Source: Pyropia yezoensis | Taxonomy: Eukaryota; Rhodophyta; Bangiophyceae; Bangiales; Bangiaceae | Direction: 5' to 3' | DNA: 64,000 nt | NCBI GenBank assembly: GCA_009829735.1 | Contig: CM020619.1 | Span: 31,517,751 to 31,581,750 of the forward strand | Part shown: positions 21,897 through 33,387 of the stretch, piece by piece | Numbering within the stretch: position 1 is the first letter of the stretch | Layout: the number at the start of each line of letters is the position of its first letter | Notes under the pieces: model-generated | Seen by the model: only the letters and a program-made list of their open reading frames with translations | Told to the model about the DNA's origin: nothing | Databases searched by the model: none | Position numbers and translations under genes: made by a program

Positions 21897-22888
21897 CACG
21901 CGACCAACCTTGACCGACTCGGTGAGGTTGAGCACGGGGGGGGACACGACCCGCTCCCCCTCCGACGACAACCAACCTTGACCGACTCGGTGAGGTAGAG
22001 CAAGGGGGGGGGACACGACCCACACCCCCCACCGACAACGAAGAAGCCCGACACAAGGGGCAGCGCGGGGAAGACACAACCCCGCCAACGAGAACAAAGG
22101 GGGGGGAACACAACCCACGCCCCCACCGACAACGAAGACGCCCGACACAGGGGCGGAAGGGGGAAGACACCACCCCAACCAACGACACCAACCGCACGGC
22201 GGGAAGAGACAGACCCGCCGACGCGAGGGAGCAGCGGCGGGAAGGCACACACCCGCCCGCACACACGAAGGGGAGAGAAGACCCCGCACCGGCGGCCGAG
22301 TCCCACCGCCGGCGACCGAGTGCAACACCCCCAACTCGGGGTGCGCACACCCCTCAACCCTGACTAGAAAGGGGGGGGAAGGAGTGAGGAACACCCCGCA
22401 GAGAGCCAGCTGGGGGTGGATCGAGCTGAAGTGGGGGACACAACCCGACCCCCCGAGAGCAACCGTACCCCAACTGAAGGGGCAGGTGCAGGTCGACGTT
22501 CCGAGTGAGAACGTCGACGCCCTACTCCTCCAGTTGAGGGGCAGGGGGTGTGGCGGAGGTACGCCGACACCCAGGTTAGGGGGCTCACCCACACGTGAGT
22601 CCACCCGTGGAGCACCCTGACCAGGTGGGGGACGACTTTCCCCCACACCTGTTTCGCGTGGAGGGGGCTCCTCTACCCAGTGTCAGGGCAGAGAGCGCAC
22701 CCCACGGAGAGGGACTGCCTCTCCCGGAGGGCCCCGCCGGACGCGAGTGCAACCCCGGCGTAACCCTGGTGCACGCTAGACGCCAGCGATGCACCGTACT
22801 TTGCATCTCAACTCGGGAATTGCATCCTCCTCTCCCGGTCACTGCGACTCGCCGCTGATTGGACGTCCACCGGGACGGCTGGACTTTT
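21897..22888. other. Region between B antisense ORF and 3' LTR
   Basis: This is about 1 kb with C-rich runs and short repeated blocks (accttgaccgactcggtgagg occurs near 21908 and 21973, GACAACGAAGA-type blocks near 22035 and 22125). It may be the 5' untranslated region or promoter of the antisense gene. No convincing gene is seen. Confidence 0.5.
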
Positions 22889-22901
22889 GAGAAGGGGGAA
22901 A
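22889..22901 (+). promoter_or_regulatory. Polypurine tract of element B
   Basis: GAGAAGGGGGAAA abuts the 3' LTR start TGTGGGAG, the expected place for plus-strand priming. Confidence 0.8.
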
Positions 22902-23440
22902 TGTGGGAGATTGGGCCGGAATTCGGTACCAATACTTTGAAGATTCGGGTCAAGTGGACCTGACCGGAAGTCGAAATTCACCCGACCCACGATGGTGAAA
23001 CTTCTGACTTCTGGACGGAAATTCGACTAGGACTTCCGACATACTAGAGCAGGGTAATGCTGCTGGTATTTGTTTCTTGGGATTTTTGCACGGGAGCCAG
23101 ACGGATTTCTACGCTTTGAGTTCTTTGCATGTGGAGTGATATGATTGGTTTGTTTGAGGGTTCATTTTCTGAGTGTTTTGAGGGGTTGCGTGAGCGTGTG
23201 AGGAGGGTTGATAAGGAGGGACAGCAAGGCGGGGAGGGCCCACCTTGGCTGGCCAAGCAAGAAAACACCGTCTGGCTCCGACACATCTTGTTCGTGCCTT
23301 GGTGAGTAGACCCGCTCACCACACGCAAGTTCCGTGTTCGGCTGTGTGGAGGTGCTTGCTTCCGGTGTCCCAAGTTGGGATATCGGCAATACTCCTCTTC
23401 CTTCCCTGACTCGGGGTTGGTGGATGGGAGTACTGCTACA
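22902..23440 (+). repeat. 3' LTR of element B
   Basis: It is a 539-bp copy of 6268-6806 and is followed at once by the GTGGT target duplication. Confidence 0.93.
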
Positions 23441-23628
23441 GTGGTGACGCCGTCTTCGGCTCTGGCACACGGATAGGGATCCAGTCCGGCTCTTGTACTC
23501 GTGGTGCTGCGATCTGTTTGATTGTGTTGAGTGGTTGAGTTTGACTTCGATCTACTGTTATCCTCCCCCAACTACCCCCTCGCTCGCTTATTCGTGGTGA
23601 CTGTTAAGTCGGTTGACTGATTGTGACT
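23441..23628 (+). other. Leader of element C (continuation after B)
   Basis: It starts with the second GTGGT and leads to the gag ATG at 23629. No ORF of note. With 6226-6267 it forms the untranslated leader of C. Confidence 0.75.
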
Positions 23629-25836
23629 ATGTCTACCCAAGAGACGGGGAACGCTCAAGATGACGGATCGGCGTCGACGCCGACCCCGGAGCTGAACCCG
23701 GGAACCGGGATCGGTAACCCGATCGACAACATTGAGACGCCGATGCTCTCCGGTGCCGGATCGACGTTTGGTACGGCACGGACGGCTGGAGGCCGTGGAC
23801 CGCCGCAACTGTCCTCTGCCGACCTCACCCCGCCGCCACCTTCACCAGGGGACCCCCTGATGGCATCATTGGCTCGCGTCGAGGCCCGGTTCACCGGGCT
23901 CGACGCCCGTCAAGAGCGTACGGAGGACGCAATGGCTGTGCTGATGTCAGCACGCCATACGACGGTACCCCGTCGTGTTCCTCCCACACCGGTACGGTTC
24001 GAACCGGCCGGACTACTTTCGGAGTCCACCAGGGTCAACCCCGGTGTTGCTACTCCTGGACAACCCCCGGACACGGCGGGTTATGGATCCGACTCGTCGG
24101 CAGAGTTGGAACGTAGCCATACGGAGCGCTACGCTGGGAGCACCCAGAGCGGGCTCCGCGGACATGATCCGGCGGATAGTTACGCCGGAACAGAGTCGGC
24201 AATGAAAGGAGGCGGTACCGTCTCGCATTACCCCATCGACGAAGGGAGCCAGGCAACTCGGGTACCCGAAGCGCCGACGCCGGAAGTTCCAGCGCCACTG
24301 GTTCAAGCGATGACAGCGCAGGTTACTGCGAGCTTACTGAAGCGGATGGAGTCCGATGAGTTTACTCATCAACTGGCCAAGCGACTGGATATCCAGGACG
24401 CGGACACGGAGATTGTCAACGAAGTTTTCAGGTCGGTACTGACTCCGGAACGTTATTGCTTGGAGGACCGATCCACTACCGAATCGGAATCGATGCGTAC
24501 GACCTCTCACCGAGCGATCCGCTCTATGCAGATTCTTATAAAGGGAGTCCCTATGTTCGAGGGCCCTAACGGACGCCCGTTGGCAGTCATTGGCTTCTTG
24601 ACTAGCTTCAAGGCAGCCGCGGACTAGGCGCTCGTCAACGAGGGGCTGGCGCTGGAGATCCTCCCGTTCTTTGTTGACGAACGGGTCCGAGGCATCCTCC
24701 GCCAGGCATCCCCGATGCCCGGAATGAGGGTCGCAGCCCCCCCCATGGATTACCGTGGGATATTGAAGGTGCTGCTTAGCAGCTACCTCAGTGAGGACAA
24801 GTGCGAAGACCACTATCGGGCCCTTCGCACTGCCACCGCCAAGTCCTGGGAGGATGGAGAGATGTTTGGACGCCGGATCCAAGAGCTCGACTACGAGCAG
24901 GGGAAGCTCCTCGGTGAAGGGGCACTACGGGCCATCCTGTTCGCAGGAGTACACAGCTATGTGCGGATATCCGCACGGGGAGCCAATACGGCTCGGACGA
25001 ACTTCAGTTGACTGATGCATATGTGCAAGTCCCTGGGGGACGCCTACCGGGTGCTACACCCGGAAAGCGCCTTGGCCCCGAAGCCCAAGGGTGAGGGAGG
25101 CAAGCACAGTCTTACCCCGGTATCGAGGCAGGAGAAGGTGGAACGTAAGGCCGCACCAGTACTGGTGGCGACCGAACATACCCCTACCGGTGAGGGTGAA
25201 CTTCTAGTCGACCAACAGGGCCACCTGTTGCTACCGGCGACGCCGGTGATTGATGAGTATAATACGGTAGCGTACATCGCCCCGGCTGGGACCCAGTTCC
25301 AGGTTAACGAGGGAGCGGGACGGCGCGTCCCGTATGTGCGGACCACGGGGTATGCCCCGGTTACGGGTAACCCCCACCAACCCCTGCCGACATGGGCAAT
25401 GCGTACGGAGGCACCTCCGCACATCGCTGGTAGAACCAACCGGCTGTGGGAGTCCATGTTCGGGTTGGCACCGGGACCCAAGGCCTACCAAGGGGCAGGC
25501 ACTCGGGCACCCGAGGCAGGCAACCGGACATATGGAGCCAACCCGACGCGTACGCCCGGGACGGCTGGCACGTCCGGGTGTACGTTGTGCGGAGACCCCC
25601 AACACTGGGTGTCCTCATGCCCGCTCATCCCGGAGGAGTCTCGACGGGCAGCGGCGCAACGCAAGGCATCCGTTGGGGGGTACCCCGCCCGAGGCCCGGC
25701 ACCGGGTAGGCAGCAAGCTCCAGGAGGAGTACTGTCCGTCGAGGAGGCACCTCCTCTCCGGATATCCCGGAGGACAGTACCCGGCCGAGCACGGGAAGCG
25801 AGTAAGAGGAAGGACGACACGGGATCGCTGGGGTAA
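23629..25836 (+). pseudogene. gag: gag of element C with two nonsense codons
   Basis: A single frame from ATG 23629 (MSTQETGNAQDD) to TAA 25834-25836 is broken by TAG 24625-24627 and TGA 25009-25011. Reading across them gives one continuous gag-like protein of about 735 codons: a Pro/Thr-rich N-terminus, a capsid-like middle, and one CCHC knuckle, CTLCGDPQHWVSSC, near the C-terminus. Both stops lie in the capsid-like part, so no full product can form without readthrough. The pol frame is +1 relative to gag, unlike B, where it is -1. Confidence 0.85.
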
Positions 25837-28800
25837 CCCTAACAAGCCACCCCGGACTGCCGCGGGGAGAGCCCCACGGAGAGCGCGGTTGAGCCGACGC
25901 CGCATCAACCCCCGGGTGCACCTTCAGGCCCCGACGACACGGCGTGAGGGGATTGATGACCAACCACTAATGTTGGGAGGAAAGGACGGGAAGCCCCGTC
26001 ACATAAAACCAGACAAGGGCCCAGTTCAGGATGCCCGAGCCACATCGGATATCGGTGTAGGCCACGTACTGTTCACCTTGGAGAACTTCAAGGTATCAGC
26101 CACACTGGGGGTTGGCCCCCAGTCGACCCGATCGTGTTACCCCGTACTGGATACAGGGGCTGGACCTAACCTGATCCGGAAGGATACCCTCCCGGACAAG
26201 TGGCTCCCGCGAGTCAGAGGTGCTTGGGGACCCACGATCAAGCATGCGAATGGTCGTCTCATTCGTACGACCGCAGCGATGTCGCTGCAGGTCACCATCG
26301 AGGAGCTCACTACGGAAGTTGACATCCTGGTGTGTGAGATTCTATCTGTGCCCTGCGTACTGGGGTGCACTTTCATCAACGTTCACGTTGGTGCAATCCG
26401 GCCGGGCCGGAGGACCGTCGAGCTGCAAGAGGCCGACGGGACGAAGAGAGGACAGACAGCTATCGTCAGGTACCTGACGCTACACGGGAGCCACGTTAAC
26501 GTGGCTGAGGTATACGCCAGTGTAGAACCGAAGACACTCCGGCTGGCCAAGCCGACTCGCTTTGAGCCGTTATCGGAGACCGTCCTCCCGGTTAACTGTG
26601 ACCTCGCAGGCATCTGCAGAGTCCAGTCCAACCTACGAACCTACAAGCGCCATGGGTTCACCATGGCTAACGGTATCGTAGACCTTCGAGCGGGGGGGTC
26701 ATCACTGCTCGTGATGGCGAACTATCGCCGTAATGCAGTCACCCTCCCGACAGGAGCTATCCTCGGGATTGCCGAGCTCTACGAAGGGGACATCCTTACC
26801 CCTGACAAGGAAGGTCAAGTGGAACTACTTGAGGTGCTGGCGGTCGCCGAGACCACCGAGCGGCAGCAACCCGATGACGGGAAGCCTAACCTATCGGCAG
26901 CTCCGGCGGACATGCCGCAAAAGGACCAAGAAGCCGTGAAGGCACTGGCCGAGGCTGACCTCGACCACCTTCCCCCTTCGGTAGCTGAAGAAGTACGACG
27001 GATGCTAAGAAAGCATGACGTCATGTGGACCGGCGGGGCGCTGGGTACCATTGGGGCAACCCAACACCGTATAGACCTGGTACCAGATGCTCGACCAGCG
27101 CGGTCGCAACCGCATCGCGCGGGACCGATGCAACGAGAGATCGTTGATGGAGAAGTGAAGAGGATGAGCGAAGCTCACTTGATCCGACCCTCGATGTCGG
27201 AGTGGGGCGCCCCAGGCGTTATTGTACCGAAGAAGGATCAAACCCCTCGATTCTGCATCGATTATCGACGCCTCAACTTGGTTACCAAGAAAGACTCCTA
27301 CCCTTTACCAAGGATGGACGAGTGCATCGACTCGCTGGGGGAGGCCACAGTGTTTACTACTATCGACTGCAATGCCGGGTACTGGCAGATCCCAGTTGCG
27401 GAAGAGGATATCCCCAAGACGGCGTGCGTCTGTCACAGTGGCGTGTACGAGTTCCTAAGGATGCCCTTCGGATTGTCCAACGCCCCCGCCACATTCCAGC
27501 GGGCCATCGACATTATACTGTCGGGAGTCAAGTGGCGTAACTGCCTGGTATACTTGAACGACGTCATCGTCTTCTCGCGTAACATGGATGACCATGTGCA
27601 ACATGTCGACGAGTTACTCACCCTCTTGCGGAACGCCGGGGTAACCCTGCGCCTCAAGAAGTGCGCCTTCTTCCAGCAGACAGTCGAGTATCTGGGTCAC
27701 CAGATCACACCAGGTAAACTGGGAGTGCTCGAAGCTTATACCCGGGCACTCCGGGATGCGCGATACCCAACCACCCAGACACAGCTGAAAAGCTTCCTGG
27801 GGATGTGCAACGTATACCGACGGTTCGTCAAGGACTTCGCTCGTATAGCCAAACCGTTAACGGTTCTGACGAGCAGCGCCTTGCCAAAGGTACTTCAACC
27901 TCCCTCGCCCAGCCAGGGAGAGGCATTTGAGCTGCTCAAGCAAGCGCTACTGGCCCCACCCGTGCTTGCGTTGCCGCATAGACGCGGGACCTTCGTCATC
28001 GACGTCGATGCCTGCGACACCCAAGTGGGATGCACCCTGTTACACGGTGAGACCATCATCGGTACCGATAGTGCTATCCCGGACCTACACCCGGTAGGCT
28101 ACTTCAGCCGGACACTCAACCCGGCTGAGCGTATCTATAGTGCCACCGAGCGCGAGTGCCTCGGAGTCATATGGGCAGTGCAACTGCTCCGGCCATACCT
28201 GGAAGGTTCCAGGTTCATCGTAAGGTCCGACAACGAACCTTTACGATGCCTTCTCAACCTTGGTGACAAGGATTCCAACAGCCACGGTCGGCTAGCCCGG
28301 TGGAGGCTGACGATGGCCGAGCACGACTACCGGACCATATTTAAGGCCGGCTCCACCCATCATCTGGGGGACGCACTGTCGCGACTCGATACACCAAGCG
28401 GGGATACCCGACAGGTGGACGAAGACATCCCGGTTGTACCGGTGTGCATGGTGGGTAATGCTACCCAAGGTATGGTTGACCATACCATGGCACACCTTGC
28501 GTGCCCATTGACCCTCGTGGACTTCCGCGAGGCACAGCCCAATGACAATGACTGTAAACGCCATCGTGCTAACCTCCTGGCCGGCACGGCCGGCATCTTC
28601 TCCGAGAATGAGAATGGCCTCATATACCGGCGGGCACCCGCCGATGGACGACATCAGGTCGTGGTTCCCGTGTCCTTGCGGCAAGCCGTCATGGAGCGAG
28701 AACACGGGAACCCCACAGCCGGACACCCGGGGGGTTCACGCATGTTCGCGGCAATGCGAAGGTTCTTCTACTGGCCAGCAATGGCCGTCGACATAATCGA

Positions 28801-29978
28801 CCACGTGCGGGGATGCCACCCGTGTGCACGGAATCGTATGAGTCTTCATAGGCGGGCATCCGCTATGAAACTGTTCCCCCGGATGGCCCCAACCAGCAAG
28901 TCACTATCGACATACTCGGGCCGCTTCCGGTAACGGAAGAAGGGAACAGGTACATTCTGTTCATGTCGGATCGCTTTATAAGCTGTCACGGGCAGTAGCA
29001 ATCCCGAACGATACGGCCTACACCATCATGAACGCAGTGGTTGACCACTGGATCAGTGCTTACGGAGTAATGAAGCAACTCCTCTCCGATAACGGAGCAA
29101 ACCTTACGTCAGCACTCTGCACTAAGGTCCTGGGCATGTTCGGTATCGAACCCCGTCGGGCATCCGACTACCACCCGCAATCCAACGGGCAGGTGGAGCG
29201 GTTCAACCGCACCATCGTCAAGATGCTCCAATGCTATGTGGCGCAGCACACGAAGACGTGGGACAGGCTCCTGTCCGTCCTGACCCTGGCATACAATGCC
29301 AGGCCCCACCGAAGTACCAGCATTGCCCCACTGGAAAGGGTCATGCCGATGGGCGTCGGTAACCTGACGCAGCCACCGGGCAGGTGCACTCGGTACGACA
29401 TACCGAAGGGCCGACCGGCCGAACGGATCCACTTAGCTTGGTTGTCCAGGCTATCTTGGATGATCCCAAAGCTCAGGGGTGCCCTTGACCGAACACAACT
29501 GGGATACAAGAAGAACTTTGACGCCCGACTACGGGTACGCAACGCAACTCTGGTAACAGGTGACTGGGTTTATATCAGACACAAGAAGTTCCGCGGGAAC
29601 AAGCTTATGCAACCGGTCAAATGACCGTACCAGATCTTACACAGAGATGATCACTCTGTCATCCTGCACTCCGATACGGAGATACAACGCATCAACCTCA
29701 ATGATGTGACACCTGCTCCGAAGCCGGAACAGCCTCAGCCGGTACCGGCTGGGTTGCTACATGAAGCTCTTACAACCCACCGGTCAGATGACCCGGTGGG
29801 ACCGGATGGGATTCCATACCAAGTAGAGAGCGTGGTCGGACACACCGATCCAGACCTACCAGGACCCTGGTACGTCAAGGTGATGTGGGTCGGATACGAC
29901 TCACCGACCTGGGAACAGGCGGCAAATATACCCCGCCAACTCCTCATGCCTTACATGAGGCGACGACGCCTACTGTAA
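25835..29978 (+). pseudogene. pol: pol of element C, inactivated
   Basis: The pol frame begins by +1 shift at or before the gag stop (GGG TAA C) and stays open to 28933. It holds protease (VLDTGAGPNLIRKD), RT, RNase H (VIDVDACDTQVGC) and the integrase HHCC finger. The RT box reads YLND (27551-27562): AAC replaces the first catalytic Asp codon. Two frameshifts follow (between about 28900 and 28925, and near 28980) around the first integrase Asp (TIDILGPLP). The core resumes with LLSDNGANL and YHPQSNGQVERFN, then a TGA at 29622-29624, then a chromodomain (YVKVMWVGYDSPTWEQA) ending at 29978. All sites are defects relative to B, so the enzyme set is dead. Confidence 0.92.
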
Positions 29979-30429
29979 CAACCCAACCGACACCGACTTC
30001 GGCTGTTGGGGGGTGAGGCTTATACCTACTAAGTAGGGCGTCACATGGATTGGGCAAGACTTAGGTTCACTAAGTTGGAGCGGACTTAGGCAAACTAAGT
30101 AAGCTACCGACTTTTACAAGTTTACTTGAAGGGGATGACTAACTCGGATAGTTTCAAAGTAACCTGAGGCTTACACCAAGGTAAACCTTCATCCATGGGG
30201 CAAGTGACGTACCAAGGAAGGTTGACCTTCACGAGTATTAACCAACCAGGATGGGTTGGGGGGCGCGGGAAAGAACCGAGGCAGGCCACGGCTATGTCAG
30301 ACGGGGTACTCCCCAATAGCAGGCATCCGGATCATGCAAACGCCCCAGCGGGGGATGAGTTTATACTCACTACTACCCGGCCACCATAAGGGTCGCCGGG
30401 TCCCTCTCCCTCACAAACAATAGCACTCC
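29979..30429. other. Spacer between pol and antisense ORF of element C
   Basis: This is 451 bp between two convergent stop codons, with short repeats of ACTAAGT/ACTTAGG type near 30025-30110. It could hold the polyadenylation signal of the antisense transcript. No gene seen. Confidence 0.5.
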
Positions 30430-32799
30430 TCAGTGGGTAGACCCACTGCCCGAGGGAGGCCACTCGCGCGTAAGCGCGTACACCTCCATGCTCCACCGGT
30501 CGGCAATCTCACGACGGTCAATCACCCGAGTTACCTCGGTGCATAGCTGGACGAGGGTTCTGCGGCCAGCCTCCACGTCCGCCAGAGCGGACTGGAGGCG
30601 GTCCAGCACGCCACCAAAGCAACGCGCGGACCCAACCAGCGCAGCACCTGGAGGGATATCCCCCCAGCTAACAGAGAGACCCTCCCGCATCGCGCGGGCA
30701 ATAAAGGCGTCAACGCCCTCATAACATAGATGAGGACCCCCGTCAGGCATGACAGGGGCGGAAGGTGACACTGGCGCAGCCAGAGAAGCCACAGGAGCCG
30801 ACACGGCTACCACCGGAGCCGGTGGCGCCTGATACGAGGCCCGGTAGGACCCTACTGAAGTGGCTCCACCGTAAACCCGGCGGGGCTCCGCCCGACGACG
30901 GGACACCTCACGCTCCCCACCCGCAGAGCCCCACTCTCGCGGACGACGGCCAACCGCCACCGGTATCGGGTTACCGAACCACGGGGCGAGAATCTGAAGA
31001 GGGTCATGGATAACCATGGGAATACCCAGGTCAGGAACAGCCTCGGGGGACGCCCACCCCCGGCAATTGGGCTCACCCGGCTGAGTACGCCGGATACGCA
31101 ACGAGTGACGAGGCAAGGGGGAAGCCCCAGCCTGCGGGTCCCGGTACGGGGGAAGGGCCAACACCCCTGCCCAGTCCACGGCATCGTGAACAGCCAGCAG
31201 AGCCTCGAACTTCCAGGCCAACCCGGTCTTGGCAGCGATCATGTCCACGCCCAGCTGCCCGATGTGCCGACGGACACCCGTCGGAAGATGAAACAGGCGC
31301 CCCTGCCGGCGGACGGACAGCAAGAAGGAGAAAGCCTGCCCGAGGGTAACCTCAAGGGTGAAGGTCCCCTGCAACGGGTGGATCGGCCGGGAGGCCAATA
31401 CACTCCCGAAGTACCGGAGGCAGGAGCCGGTGTCAAACCGGAAAGCAGGGGCGAGCTCCCACCCCTCCTGCCACAGGGGCGGGCGCACGGCAGTGTACAC
31501 AGGTGCACGACCGTTACCGGTCTGCAACGCACACGTTATATCGGTGCGGAACGCATCCACCATGACACCATGGTTGCGTCGCCAGCTCGACGCCGACTTC
31601 AACCCCGCCATGGGCGGGTACGGAGCCGTCAAATTCAGGTACGGGGATACCCCCGGGAAGTACTCAAACCCGGGATACCGGCCGGTATCGCCCACCGTCT
31701 CCCCAAACGCCACCGGCTCCGCCGCCGACGCCATCCCCCGAGCACTAGCCGGGTAGTCAACCCCCTGCGGCAACGCGGGGGCAATCAAGTCGCATATCCC
31801 GAAGGCGGAGTCGGGGTAGACCTCACCCCGCCCCATCCGGGTGCGCCAGAGCTGCGCATGCCGGTCGTCCGGCTGGCTCATGATCCAATGATGCTCCACC
31901 CGGACCGCGTTCGGCTGGTTGACCAGCCGCACCAGCTCCCACTCCCAACTCGGGTCCACCTTGACGCGCCGGGGGGTCTCTCCAGGAAGACGCGGCTGGT
32001 GGAAGTCCACCCGCATCCGCCCAGCGGAGTCCATCGACTCTTTCACAGTCATGCCTCGAACCCGAGCCACCAAGTCGGACATCGACATGGCGGGTTGACC
32101 TGCCGCAGAGGCGACGCCGCCACCAAACGGGGCAACCCGGGCAGGACCAGGAAGAATCGGGGGTGCCGGGGGGAGGCCCACCGGCAGATGGGCCGGCACC
32201 GGAGGCGCACGGGGCCGAGGAGGAAGAAGAAGGGCGGGCGCCCGCCCGGAGTAACTCCCGGAGTCCACTGCCATCGGGGTAGACACTTCCTGACCACCAA
32301 GCGTCCGCGGCACCGCGGGCAGAGCATCGCCGCCACCCGGGCCCGACGCGGGCACCACGGGGGCAGCAGGGGTAGACCCATTACCCGCCGCCGCGGACAC
32401 ACCAACCGGGAGAGCACCCGCGCCGTCTTGACCCGCCGTCCCGGCCGGGGTGCCGCCACGACCGCCCGACACACCAGCTGCGCCGTCTTGAGGTAGAGCC
32501 GCGCCGGCACCGGCGACAGGAGCCATCCGGGCCGCCGGAGGAGTACGGGTAGAGGCAGCCGCTACACGCGGTTGCCCGCCACCCGACGGAGCCGTCGTGC
32601 CGCTGCACACGGACGACAATCCGCCCGGCGCACCTTCCGGGGCCACACGAACGGTCACCCGGTCGCCTTCGTCCTCCGACAAGCTCTCCAAGAAGCACTC
32701 GGCGGCGGTGGAAGAGACGGGAACGTCGTCCACCATCACCTCTTCCCCCTCCTCAAGCAGGAGGTCGTCCTCGCCCCCGGGTACCTGGGGGTCCGACAT
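30430..32799 (-). CDS. Antisense ORF of element C, unknown conserved protein
   Basis: An open frame of 789 codons runs opposite to gag-pol, from ATG 32799 (MSDPQVPGGEDDLLLEEGEE) to the stop at 30430; the frame itself extends 34 codons further upstream. The N-terminal third is acidic, then Ala/Pro/Gly-rich. The middle matches the B protein: LWRTRMGRGEVYP with VWYRRTRRYP, ICDL with VCDL, SPYL with RPYL, RYFGSVL with AYFGSVL, LFHLP with LWHLP, VHDAVDW with LHNRLDW. The C-terminus has LVQLCTEVTRVIDRRE, as in B. It is open although gag and pol of this element are broken at several places. Function unknown. A 496-codon frame on the other strand (31006-32496) has no comparable support. Confidence 0.72.
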   Translation of the reverse strand: MSDPQVPGGEDDLLLEEGEEVMVDDVPVSSTAAECFLESLSEDEGDRVTVRVAPEGAPGGLSSVCSGTTAPSGGGQPRVAAASTRTPPAARMAPVAGAGAALPQDGAAGVSGGRGGTPAGTAGQDGAGALPVGVSAAAGNGSTPAAPVVPASGPGGGDALPAVPRTLGGQEVSTPMAVDSGSYSGRAPALLLPPRPRAPPVPAHLPVGLPPAPPILPGPARVAPFGGGVASAAGQPAMSMSDLVARVRGMTVKESMDSAGRMRVDFHQPRLPGETPRRVKVDPSWEWELVRLVNQPNAVRVEHHWIMSQPDDRHAQLWRTRMGRGEVYPDSAFGICDLIAPALPQGVDYPASARGMASAAEPVAFGETVGDTGRYPGFEYFPGVSPYLNLTAPYPPMAGLKSASSWRRNHGVMVDAFRTDITCALQTGNGRAPVYTAVRPPLWQEGWELAPAFRFDTGSCLRYFGSVLASRPIHPLQGTFTLEVTLGQAFSFLLSVRRQGRLFHLPTGVRRHIGQLGVDMIAAKTGLAWKFEALLAVHDAVDWAGVLALPPYRDPQAGASPLPRHSLRIRRTQPGEPNCRGWASPEAVPDLGIPMVIHDPLQILAPWFGNPIPVAVGRRPREWGSAGGEREVSRRRAEPRRVYGGATSVGSYRASYQAPPAPVVAVSAPVASLAAPVSPSAPVMPDGGPHLCYEGVDAFIARAMREGLSVSWGDIPPGAALVGSARCFGGVLDRLQSALADVEAGRRTLVQLCTEVTRVIDRREIADRWSMEVYALTREWPPSGSGSTH

Positions 32800-33378
32800 G
32801 GTGAAGCCGGGGTAGCAGGGGCGCCCCGTGCCGAAAAGCCGCAGCCGGCTCGACCCGGTACAAGGAACGCTCGCGCGGACGAGCCAGGGAAGCGCGGGCA
32901 CCCGCGCTTATAGCCACACAGCTCGGCACGAGCGATACGGCAGCGCGGGACGACCCGCGCCAGCCGAGCGACGAGGGCGCTCCATCCAGGCACCTGGATG
33001 GGGGCCACGCTCCCCCACACGGGGTAACCAAGGGGGGTCACCCCCAACCGCCCCCGCGCAACGCGGGCAGCCCCTGCCACCCACTCAATCGTCCCGCGAG
33101 AGGGGCCCCCCCAACCACCAGACGCCTGGTGGCGGATCCGCTTGCACCACCCCTCGGAAAGGGGGGTCGTGAACAGAAACCCGCATCGGGAATTCAACTG
33201 TCCGGAAAACGGATCGTGTGTGTACCACACGAAGGGGGGCACCCCTCTCAGACACCCTCGAAAAGGGGTGTCTGTCGCGACAGGGCGCAAAGCCCCACCC
33301 GACTGGTAAACGGTCACGCGACCCACTTACATTCGGTAACCCGAATGCAACTCGACCCGAGGACGGGCCGAATCTAAC
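32800..33378. other. Region between C antisense ORF and 3' LTR
   Basis: GC-rich sequence that could be the leader or promoter of the antisense gene. It contains a short inverted repeat, GACACCCCTTTTCGAGGGTGTC on the minus strand (33250-33271). No convincing ORF. Confidence 0.45.
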
Positions 33379-33387
33379 GGGGGGATA
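33379..33387 (+). promoter_or_regulatory. Weak polypurine tract of element C
   Basis: GGGGGGATA precedes the 3' LTR. The run is short and ends in TA, so it is a modest match to a plus-strand primer. Confidence 0.45.

Larger units (their letters stand above)
6268..23440 (+). mobile_element. Element B: young Ty3/gypsy retrotransposon nested in C
   Basis: Two 539-bp LTRs that look identical by eye and a GTGGT duplication define B. As assembled it spans 17.2 kb, but it holds a 500-N gap flanked by two copies of the same 6.4-kb internal sequence. If these are one locus assembled twice, the true element is about 10.2 kb: LTR, primer site, gag, -1 frameshift, pol with chromodomain, antisense ORF, polypurine tract, LTR. 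Combining the left gag and the right pol, the only obvious defect is a TGA just after the protease active site. Confidence 0.93.

Noticed and set aside
25334-25834. Start of C pol far inside gag
   Set aside because: The frame is open here, but the sequence is coding in the gag frame (including the CCHC knuckle). Pol content begins only after the gag stop.
31006-32496. 496-codon plus-strand frame opposite the C antisense ORF
   Set aside because: The minus-strand frame has relatives in A and B; the plus frame is low-complexity Arg/Pro/Gly and has none.
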